A DNA stretch of 64,000 nucleotides from Antitrichia curtipendula (Eukaryota > Streptophyta > Bryopsida > Hypnales > Leucodontaceae): positions 4,234,696 through 4,298,695 of the forward strand of contig OX579638.1 of the NCBI GenBank assembly GCA_951230915.1, read 5' to 3'. The position numbers were made by a program, and so were the translations under genes. Shown piece by piece: positions 54,180 to 64,000 of this stretch. Numbering within the stretch: position 1 is the first letter of the stretch; each line of letters begins with the position of its first letter. The notes below the pieces were generated by a model that made no database searches, was not told the origin of the DNA, and saw only the letters and a program-made list of their open reading frames with translations.

Positions 54180-55590
54180 CTGAAAGCACACCGAAGCATG
54201 CCAGCTTGGTGCAGCTAAATTCAAACCAAAAACTACAAACCGGTGGTGGTGCAACGGAGTCCAACACCCTTCAAGATTCACCTCAAGGTTCTGTCCCCGA
54301 AAAGACATCAATCACTATGACATTTGACAATGAGTTGTTCTCGACATTTGCGCAACAACAATCGAGACTAGTACTTCCGCAATGGCTGAAACCTACATCC
54401 ACAAAAATCAATGAGGAAGGAAAAGACAAAAAGGCCATAAGTCGGAGCACAATTGCAGAAAAAATTCCATTCAGACACGCCTACCGCCGCAGATTCAACA
54501 CAATAACCTAAGAAAATTTGAGCTAACAGAAACACACAAGATCGAAAATTCGAAATCAATTGAGAGTAAAATTAGTAGAAACACTCGATATCAACATCAT
54601 TTGAGAGTGAAATTAGCAGAAATATGCAATCTCAACATCACTGAAGAGCAAATTCAGCAGCAAGCTGAAAAAAAGTGCAGGAAATCGATCCAGACTCAAC
54701 ACAATAACCTACCAAAATTCAAGCTAAGAAACACAGGCAAGATCGCCACCAATTAAGAGTAAACTAAGTAGCAAAATCGAAAAATACGGGAATCTCAACA
54801 AACAACATTGAAGCACAATTAACCAAAATAAGCCACTTTGAGAAACCAAAAGCGAATTGCGAATGCACAGCAACTAATGTCCTGGAATCAAACCACTTAA
54901 TATATCACTCATTAGCACTAACAAATTTAGAGCTAAACCGAAACATGCAAAAACACCATGACTTGGGAGTAAATTAGTAGCAAGCTGGGAAAATCGCGGG
55001 AAAGCGATCCAGATTCAACACAATAACCTCACACAATTCAAGCGAGAGAAAAAGACGTAAGAACAACATCAATCGCAATTGAATTTACAAGAAACACGCA
55101 ATATCCACATCAATTGTGACCAAATTTAGTAGAAAAATGGTAAAAAGGGCGGGGAAGCAATCCAGATGCAACAGAACAACCTAACAAAACTGAAGCTAAA
55201 GAAAGCACGCGTGATCGACCTCTATTAAAAGTGAATTTAAAAGAAACAAGCAATATCAACATCAATTGAGAGTACATTTAGTAGCAGTCTGGAAAAAAGC
55301 GCGAGGAAGCAATCCAGATTCAACACAACAACCTAACAAAACTCAAGCTAAAGAAAACACGCAAGATCGACATCAATTAAAGGTGAACTTAAAAGAAACA
55401 TGCAATATCAGCATCTGTTGAAACCAAACAAATTTAGTAGCTGGAAAAAATGCGGGGAAGCGATTCTTCTCAACGGAACAACGTCTACCAAACAAGTATC
55501 CACTTCGCGAAACCGAAACTGAACAGAGAGGCAGAGCAATTGATTTTCTTAAAGGGATTCTGAAAAGAAAAGTTACGTACAGAACCTTGT
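54180..55590 (-). other. Proposed 5' leader intron of D2HGDH
   Basis: The interval between the acceptor at 54180 and a GC-rich probable first exon (55600-55860 on the minus strand) has no coding exon. Candidate donors are ACAAG|GTTCTG and TGTAC|GTAACT near 55580-55595; I cannot choose between them. Most of the intron is the tandem array listed separately. Confidence 0.5.
54485..55470. repeat. Degenerate tandem repeat array, unit about 150-200 bp
   Basis: The landmark CAGATTCAACACAATAACCT or close variants occurs at about 54491, 54691, 55010, 55163 and 55315. Each time it is followed by an AAGCTAA-type phrase, then ATCAATTGAGAGTAAATT-like text, TTAGTAGCAA and GGGAAGCAATC. The last units are spaced 152-153 bp and are better conserved than the first. 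Confidence 0.75.
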
Positions 55591-55960
55591 TCAAGACCCA
55601 AGCAGCAGCGGGAATACTGGCAACAAACCTCCAGCGAATGGGATGTCTGCTGAGGAATTGCAATTATTGCCGCAGACAGGCTACGGAGGAAATGTTTCAT
55701 ACAAACCGATCGATCGGCTGTTGATGCCCATGTTGAGGAATCGCCGGGTGGAGAATGCTGATGTAAGCTTAGTGAGGCTGTGGACGCTGCGTTCGCGCCG
55801 CGTCAGGCTGCGTCTGCCACGTGGGTTGTCCTCGTACCGGCCTCTCTGGCGGGTATCTGTATGACCGACTTCGTCCATGGTATCGTCCAGTGTTGGGACG
55901 GGTATATGGGCTGAATGTACCTGGAAAGGACATTTCAAAAATTAACGTTGTTGTGCAATG
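55591..55960 (-). promoter_or_regulatory. GC-rich promoter and first leader exon of D2HGDH
   Basis: Composition is markedly GC-rich between 55640 and 55880. On the minus strand an ATG at 55700 opens a frame beginning MKHFLRSLSAA that runs into the candidate donors. It is out of frame with the enzyme or stopped just before it, so it would be an upstream ORF if transcribed. No clear TATA box was identified. Confidence 0.45.
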
Positions 55961-56060
55961 TTCACAGTGGTTTCATATTTCCAAATACCCATCAAACGAT
56001 GGGTATCAATCAACCTCTCTCTTTTTGTGCAAAATGGGGGCAAAATTGCAACATTTCATA

Positions 56061-56290
56061 TTAACCCTTAAATGACGGGCTCATAGCCGTGGAAATCGTA
56101 TGTTTTGTTACTATGTGAATTGTTGGATTAAAATAATGCAAAAGCACTCATTAGAAGACAAACTACTATAGATGATCTTCCCTTTTCACACAAAATTAGG
56201 AGGCTTAATAGTTGCACTTTTGTTCTACAGGGAGAGATTTTTTTGTCATTCATCGGCCAAAGAACGTCCTCGAAAGCGTTAATGGGTTAA
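56061..56290. mobile_element. Short TTAA-bounded MITE (230 bp)
   Basis: TTAA-CCCTTAAATGACGGGC at the left and CGAAAGCGTTAATGGG-TTAA at the right. Size and ends match the 229-bp element at 44393-44621. Confidence 0.65.
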
Positions 56291-58913
56291 GGCATGCTAC
56301 AAGAGGCTATGCTATGAAACATTTGCTTGCTTTTTGAATAAAGTCCTTTTTTCATTGCATGCATGAGGTTCTAGAGGACAAGTTTGTAGCCAATAAAAGT
56401 TTCAAAAATTGAAGAATGTAATTTTATATTCGAAATTCTTAGTTCAAGGAAGAGAGTGATGTGGACAATGCTCTCATCCTACATGGGGATGAAAGTGTTC
56501 ATGTTTTGAGCCCAAGAAATTTGTGCCACATCCACCTTTTTAGGTGATCTTCAGGCTAAAATAATCATAGCCAATCATTTAAGAAAAACTCACAATATGA
56601 TCAATTTGAGAATTTAGAAGATATACTAAAATTGCAAATAAAAGTACTTTGTGGTCACATCTCACTTTGCAACATCTTCAAAGGCCATAACCTTCAAAAA
56701 TTTGAGTTTCAAAGACAATTCACAGACCTTGCAAGTTTTTTTCAAAGGCTTCTCAATTAATCCAAGTGTGAAGAGGGTCAAGGTCCTACTTGAAGCTTCT
56801 CACATGTAGCTTCTATTGGTGCCAAGGCTCCCCCCTTTGTTGCAAAGCCCCAATAATTATCTACTTATAGAGTAGAATTATTTTGCCAATTTTTTCTACA
56901 TAAAAATTTGAATCGCTAATAAAATCATCATTTTTGAATGAAAATGCAAGGATATAAATAAAAAGTGAATTTTTGTTTAAAATATGGATGAATGTGTAAT
57001 AATATTTCTTCACCAACATGTACATGATTGCTATAATAGAGCTATCTAAAGAACAACAATAGATCTTGTAACAACAAGTGAAAGACGTTGTTCATGATTT
57101 GGGTTTGGGTTATAGACTAGGTAACCATTAGATAGCAAGGAGGCAAAAAATGGTTATAGGTTGTCAGAAGCTCTATTCTAAGATGAAAATCAATTAATTT
57201 GATATCTACTTAGATGATTTTGGGAGATTGCAGACAAAGTATTTTCCTCATGGATGAAATGCATTCAAGAAAATATTTACACATAATTAGAGGTGGTTAT
57301 GGTTGTTGGCTTTAATCAAAGAAGAAACATTCTTGAAGCTTCTAAAAAACTCCACCTACTACCTCATTTTTTGTATTAAATGAGATTGCCCCAACTCTAA
57401 AAGAAGGTGATTGCAAGAAACATGTGTATTATTTTCTATCACTATTATACACCTAATTATATCTTGTCTAATTTTTGTATTTTTCAAAAACATTTTATTG
57501 TTAAAAAATAAACTTCAATTATTGTCACACTTGCCAATTGGAGAGAGGGTAGCACTATATAGTACCCCCAAAATCTAAATTTGGAGCTAAAATTTAAAGG
57601 AAATGGTTTTCTAGTAGACTTGCAACTATTGTTTAAAGGATTTCTAAAATAGTTAATTGTATATTGTATGGAAGTCAACAAAGAGAGCTTCTTTCTACTT
57701 GCATTTTAAGACATGTAAAATATTATTTTGGTGGTTCTTTTGGTGAATGACCATTTCTATAGAGTTGTTAAAATATCCAATTTTAGTTTTAAATTTCAAA
57801 ATTTTAAATATTTTTATAAATTTAAATTTTAAATTTTAAATTTTTATAAAAAATTGTACCTTTTCAATTGTTCTATGTAGAAAAAAATTCTATGCTTTAT
57901 CTTCCTAGAGTACAATCTTCTCAAAAATGTATACATTGCCCATATTTTTAAATTTAAAAAAAATAAAAAACAATAATAAAGTGTCCCATAAAACTAAGCA
58001 TGAGTACTATGAAAATGCAACAAAATTGGTAGGTGTTTCTTACAATCATCTAAAAATAGAATCTACAAAAAGTAGAATAGTTACCAATCCTATGGAATAG
58101 ATTTAATTTTTAATTTCTTTTAAATGTAAATAAACATAAAATGAGGCAAGAGCAATTGAACTCATATTTTTTGGATTTAATATATATTTATAATTAATTT
58201 TTGAACAATATTACAAAAATTAGTGCAAAAAGTCACCACAAACCCTTAAAATCAATATAAAGCGCATATAAAGCGCATCCATAATGGTTATATCATAATG
58301 TTCAGAGTGTCTTTCTAAAATGGCCATATTTATTACATTAAAATAGTCAATTTGTATAATGGTTTATACTCAAAAGCTAAAAGTATTTATTAGAATAAAA
58401 AAATAAAAAAACAGGTTCTACAAATATAATTTTTGGGAGGTGATGCATGTGAACCTTCAAAACAAAATCATATAATTCTAAAATTAGTGTGATTCACTAT
58501 TATTACCTAATTAATTTATAATAATTAACTTCATTTGAGTATTTCAAGGTAATGTTTGCAAACTTTCTCATTTGCTTCAAAATTATGAGTAAGTGAGCCT
58601 TGGAATCCATCATTTTAATGTTGGAGACACTTTCTTAAATTAGAAAAAAAGGTCTTAAATAACAATTCTTAGAGGATGCTGCAATGTCCTCACTTTCAAA
58701 AGAATTCACATATTTTAGAAATTTGTACTAATTTTTGCAGCTATCTATCTATGGCCCTTATCATAGCTAGTAGAACTGTCCTTCACATATTTTATTTATT
58801 CAAATTGGTCTACAAATACCATAATTCTTCTTCTACTTGTTATAATTATAAGATACACTAATTGAATTAACTTTAGTAGTTGGTTATTATTTTTGCAACC
58901 TCCTCTCATTTTC
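56291..58913. other. AT-rich intergenic DNA, nothing recognised
   Basis: Includes runs of AAATTTTAAAT-type simple sequence at about 57780-57850. No coding-like frame was found. Confidence 0.45.
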
Positions 58914-59499
58914 TTAACCCCTAAAGCCCTGCTTGTCCCCTCGGGGGACAATTTGGGTCTGGGTAGGTTCCTATTGTCTCAATTTGAAGTGAAATTTTTT
59001 GAGATTTTTTGAGGTTGAATGTGTAGCTTTGCAAGATTTTTGTGGATATATAGTTTTTGTTTCAATCGGATGCTGGATGAAAAGTTATGGCACAATGAGC
59101 AAGAAATGCAGATTGGCGGGCAGCCCAAAAAAAAATCACAAAAAGTCAAAATAATTTTTTTGAATTTTTTTCGTAAAATATTATGTTTTTACCTACACAT
59201 GAAGATTTGATTCATTCTATTTGGACTAGGGATGAGAAAGTTATGGACAATCTTAGTTTTTCGGGCAATTTAAGCATCTTCTTGAAAAAAAACTTTTTGT
59301 TCAACTTTGAATGCTATATCTTCCAATCCATAAGGTCAAATTTGATGAAATTTTTACTACATGATCTCAAATAAGTTAAGTACAAGATCCTACAGTTAAA
59401 TTTCACCAAAAAAAAATTGGTTTCTCTAAGTGAATACAATAGAAGTGGTAGTTTTGAGTGGTTTTTGGCAGAAAACACCCTTGGGATTTTGAGGGTTAA
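58914..59499 (-). mobile_element. TTAA-bounded element with internal deletion (586 bp)
   Basis: The left end TTAA-CCCCTAAAG carries the subterminal hairpin TTGTCCCCTCGGGGGACAA. The right end has decayed slightly to ATTTTGAGGG-TTAA. About 350 bp of the usual interior is missing, after text shared with the element at 1-643. Confidence 0.8.
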
Positions 59500-62106
59500 G
59501 GATAAAGAATAATTGGGCAAAATTGTCCCTTTAAAAAAAAATTGAAGGTACTTTTCAAGATTAGAGAAAAAAAATAAGTTTCAAAATAGGTTTCACACAC
59601 CTTTAAAAAAATTTCACATAATTTAGAAATTTGTGTAAGTTGATTTGATCACTTATTAGTTGACTATACTTGAATGGTTGAATGCTATATTTGCAATTTT
59701 TTCCATCTATTAGACATTGAAGTGCATACGCAAGTGGATTGAAATATTTACCCTTGGATTGTTCTGCCTAGAACTAGCCGCCTATGCTATCTTTTTTTTT
59801 TTTATCAATGAGAAAATTAGAAAATAAAATAATACATAAATACAAAGACCTAGAAATAGGGGTAGGTGAATGGAAAATTAGAAGAAGATTTACTTGAATT
59901 CAATTTGAAAGGTATAGAATGATATAGGCTAATGACTAATTCAAAGGGTGAGAAAGCTAATGAGTACAATACAAGCAATCAAAGGAATGAAGGTAGTTTG
60001 AAAGTAGAAGATTCAAAGGAGCTATCTTCTAGTGCATTCATTCAAAAATATACATTCTTGGATGGAAATAGTAGTTATACATTGAAATTTTAATGATTGT
60101 AGTAGATTTGAGGAGTAATATTTTTTTGTATCAATAGTGATATCTATAGCAACAGTGCAAGCGAGGATGCTAGCTAATGCAAACTTATGAGGATGTACAA
60201 CTACAACAGCATTAGAGGAACCCATGTCAATGTTCACCTTTTTGGAGTATGAATGTGGCACTAAGTGACTAAACAAGGACACATATTTCTATGATATGGA
60301 GAACACATGACATCGACGGATTTGTGAGGAAGGGCGATGCAAATATTACTAGGTCACTTCCATCAAGATTAGAAGGACCCACTCTATCCTCAACTTTATT
60401 TGAGGTAATGCAATCATTAGTTGTGATCACTGTGGCCAATAGAGCATTAGACCATGTGGATGAACGGGCCATGTCCTCCATTTGACAAATTGAGTTTGAA
60501 TGAAGACATGTCCGTAGATGGTACAAGGGAAAAAATAGATTTGATACAATCATCCACACTTATATTGGAAATATAAGAGGATGCAATGCCACAATAGAAG
60601 AGCAATGTATATCAATATATTGCAAAAAGTGTGGTAGTATAGGCACCGTATTTTGAATGTGTTTGTAGTTGTTGAAGTGTATTTTTAATGTTTTGTATTA
60701 ATGAAAAAATAGAAATGCAAAACTAATGGAGGTACTTCGACTAAATTTTGATTTTGTAAATGAATCTTCAAATGATTGTAATTGTTGTTGGTAATTTTTG
60801 GTGATTGCAAAAAACGCTTGTTCTTTTTTTAATCATGTTGGCCTTGGACAAGTGTTTTTTGCTCATAACTTTTGCATTGTCTGTCCATTTTCTATAAAAT
60901 TTGAAATGAGGGTACATGTGGTAGTTGAAGATATTGAGTAATTTTTTTTCAATTTAAAAAATATATTTTATTATTTTTAAATTGCCTTCAATTGGATGTC
61001 TATTTTGGCCATTTGGGAGGGGGGGGTGTGTACTATTTCCGACCCAAAAATGCAGATTTCAAGAACTTTTACTAAAATTTCACAAGCCTAATTTTTTTTA
61101 ATAGTAAAGGATTCACCTTCTACATGTGCTCAAAGTGCACTATCTTTGTGCACATGTAGTGAATATAGTTTCTTTTCCTAAAGATGCAAATGATTGAAAA
61201 GAAGCATCTTCAAGTTAGAAGAAAATGCTTTTTTTAGTTTATTTTTTTGGATTATTTACTATTTAAATAAAATAAAATTCTAAAATATCTATTTTTTAAT
61301 ATTTTCCATCATTCTTTCTTTATGCATAACTTTTAGAAATAAAATTTTCTAGCTTGAATTTTAATACATATACCATTTTAAATGCTTTACAAATTATCCA
61401 TATTTTATTTCATTTAAAAAAAATTACTTCAAAAGTTACAATATTCACAGTATTAGGCCATTTTGATCCCCAAATAGCAAATGTTTCTTGCAATGACCCT
61501 TTACTAAATTGGCAAGAAAAATAAGTTTAAAAAAAACAATTGCACTACACAATGACAATGACATAAATTTGAATCCTAATAATAATAAGAGAATTTGAAA
61601 TCACAAAATTCTTAACGTGTATAGAAGTTTGGAATGAAGCAAAATGGTACCTCTCATCTAAAAATATGCTTTCACTAGTATACAATACAACATATCAACT
61701 ACATTCTTGGAAAAACTAGAATTTCAGTATTATGGTTTTAGAAACACACATTTAAGTAAATAATTGATCATACATTCAATGCACTTGGTTAAGAGCAAGA
61801 TTGTCTAATTTGGGTTCAATAAGACTTTTGACAAATAAGCGGACATTTTTGGTCAAATTTTTGTATTGTCCCTTGGTGCAATCACATCTCTCACTATAAT
61901 TATTTTCTTTCTTTTTAATGTAGTATGGCATGCTTTCCTCCTCTTGATGCATTTTTTTCTAGTTGATTAGGCATAGCATCTATGATAGTGAATTTAAACC
62001 AATTTATCGTGGAAGCTCCCTTTTAAGACCTTAAAGCCCACCTTTTAGGCCTTGAAATCAAATATAATGTTAAAGCAATCTAGTAAGATGTTGGGGCAAT
62101 GTTGTT
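59500..62106. other. AT-rich intergenic DNA, nothing recognised
   Basis: Short minus-strand frames at 60022-60559 were examined and show no known motif. The rest is low complexity. Confidence 0.4.
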
Positions 62107-62526
62107 GAGTTAAATAAAGGACTTCAAAGTTTATTTTAGAGTAGAGATTCCATAACTACCCGCAAACTACCCACAACTAAAATTCCTCATAACTTTCATC
62201 TCATAAATCAAAGTGGAATGATTCAAAGCTTTCCTTGTGCACATAAATCTAGAGAACCAATTTCAAATTTTTATTTCTCTAGAAAATGATTTTAAAGAAG
62301 TTTTTTTTGCTGCCCGGGCTGCCCACCGAACAATGAAAACTACATATCATACCATAACTTTTTAACCATGTGGTCAAAAGTTATGAAAATTGTTGGGCCC
62401 TAAAGCTACTCCTTGGGCACATCTTGTGTGAAAATTTCAAAGAAAAAAAATAAAAATTCCATTTGTGGTGAGCTGCCCCAAAACGCTATGTTGTCAAAAA
62501 ACGGTGTTTGGTCCTTTAGGGGTTAA
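62107..62526 (+). mobile_element. Right half of a TTAA element (420 bp)
   Basis: From GAGTTAAATAAAGGACTTCA to CTTTAGGGG-TTAA it follows the right half of 10364-11295. The left half and left terminus are absent. Confidence 0.75.
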
Positions 62527-62926
62527 AAAATGAATCATGTAAGTTATTTTTGCAAGAAGATGCTTAAAATCTTAGATTGCTTTCAAAACAAGATTGTTTA
62601 TAATTTTTTCATCATTAATTCTAATGAAATGAAGCAAATCTTTTTGCGTACAAAAAAATACTTTCAAAGAGAAGCAAAAAAAATTTTAAATTATTTTGAC
62701 TTTTTGTGATTTTTTGGTGGTGTCCAACAAATCTTGTTTTAGGCTTACAATGGCATAACTTTTGCTCCCTTGTATCAATTCAAATAAAAGTTATATTCCA
62801 AAAAATTCAATGCGGTTATCTATCTTAAATTTTTATACTTTAAAAACACAATAAAAATTGAGATTGTAGAAGCATATTTGAAATTCATTTTGTCCTCAAA
62901 GGGGACTATGGGACTTTATAGGTTAA
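62527..62926 (+). mobile_element. Right half of a second TTAA element
   Basis: Begins directly after the preceding TTAA, mid-element, with text of the 8238/18145 subfamily (AAGTTATTTTTGCAAGAAGA, AAACAAGATTGTTTATAA) and ends at the eroded terminus CTTTATAGG-TTAA. Its left half is missing. Confidence 0.65.
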
Positions 62927-64000
62927 TCATGAGTTTATAATTTTTTTAAATTAAAATTAGATCTCTTATCCTACATATAGAATTAAAGAGTGATTGAGAC
63001 AAACTAGCCTTTCCAAGTTGTTTGCACTTTTCAAAATTAGAGCAAAAGAAAACAGGTATCATACAAAAATTTTCAAGAAAAGTCATATAATTCCAAAACT
63101 AGTGTGAACTAGTGTTTTTATTGTAGGACCACACTTTTATTTGACTACAAATAATTCAAGTTGTTGAATGTTATATTTGCAACTAAAAAATTAAGCCTAA
63201 TTGAGCCAATCTCTCCTTTTTAAGTTGTTTGCACTTTTAGTTCATTTTCACAAATCATCATCAATTGAAATCAAAACTTGAAGGTAATTGCCGGACACTA
63301 TTTCAGAAAAACTTCTATTTTATACAAAGTTAAAACAAAATATCAGTTACTATTAAAAAAAATTATATTGTATGAAAAGTAACAAGGAACAACCATTTAT
63401 TATTAGTAAAAAACTATTTTAAATTAAAAAACTACAATTAGATTACAATAATATTTTTAGTGGGACACTCTAGTTGACTACAGTTAGACTCAAGTAAAAC
63501 TTCTCCCTAAATCCTATGGGATACTCTAGTTGACTATGGTTAAAACTCAAGTAACTTTAGTTGAATGTTATATATTTGCAACTTAAAAACTTAAGTCTGA
63601 TTGTACCAATCCACCTTTTCCAAGTTGATTGCATTTTTCAAGATTAGAGCCTAAGAGGTAGGCGGGTCCATCCACAATAACAATTCTTTTGCTACAAGTA
63701 GGAATGGGTTGTACGCGCACGACTTGCCGGCAAGGAAAGTGGAGACAGGGACAAGCTGTATTTGGGGAAAAAGCGCTTGTTTCATTTCTATGAGTATAAA
63801 GATTGTGTCATCTTCAGAACAAGGAGTAGGACTACAAAATCATAGAGAAAGATTGCTAGAGCAATTATCTCTTATTCTTTACTAATATACTTTCCTCCAA
63901 ATGATAGGTCAATATGGTTGTAAGTAGATGGTTCTAGCCCTTTGATTTCACCATCCAACATACTAGTTCAAGTTATAAAAAATAGTCTTTGACAATACTC
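62927..64000. other. AT-rich DNA, nothing recognised
   Basis: Imperfect duplicated phrases (TTGACTA ... CAAGTAA, and TTGAATGTTATAT.TTGCAACT at about 63165 and 63562) suggest an old tandem duplication of about 400 bp. No gene was seen. Confidence 0.4.

Noticed and set aside
54206..54511. 101-codon plus-strand frame upstream of D2HGDH
   Set aside because: Lies in the predicted leader intron and the start of the tandem array; no protein-like motif.
60022..60559. Two minus-strand frames of 86 and 96 codons, considered as a possible gene
   Set aside because: No domain, no convincing splice link, and composition like the surrounding AT-rich DNA.

Overview
The window reads as nuclear DNA of a land plant. 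Two genes with many short GT-AG introns, both on the minus strand, sit in about 55 kb of AT-rich DNA packed with short non-autonomous transposable elements. The clearly recognisable gene, D-2-hydroxyglutarate dehydrogenase, resembles plant rather than animal proteins where I could compare from memory. Low GC, short introns and short intergenic elements would suit a bryophyte or another non-flowering plant, but the species cannot be fixed from the sequence alone.

Layout. 0-1 kb: the end of a TTAA-flanked element, a hairpin and a Stowaway-like MITE. 1.6-6.9 kb: a minus-strand gene for an uncharacterised, largely disordered protein of about 584 residues, with a CT-rich 5' leader, a 1.5 kb leader intron holding degenerate 325 bp tandem repeats, and a predicted 22-nt microexon. 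7-48 kb: no intact gene seen. This part holds repeated copies of roughly 930 bp elements bounded by TTAA-CCCCTAAAG and its inverse, several families with TA-AGGTRG ends, a Mutator-like MITE, long foldback elements, and a 2.5 kb tract built round a recurring CCAARTYGG motif. 49-55.8 kb: the complete 15-exon mitochondrial D2HGDH gene, again with tandem repeats in its predicted leader intron. 56-64 kb: more elements and AT-rich DNA with nothing recognisable.

The two genes have no evident functional link. D2HGDH would oxidise D-2-hydroxyglutarate in mitochondria; the other protein has no assigned function. The most distinctive content is the TTAA-bounded element superfamily, which has piggyBac-type ends. 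It includes a recently duplicated pair (27.3 and 38.3 kb, inverted relative to each other) that differs at seven bases and one indel by hand alignment; all seven are C/T-type transitions in CG or CHG context, as expected of methylated, silenced transposons.
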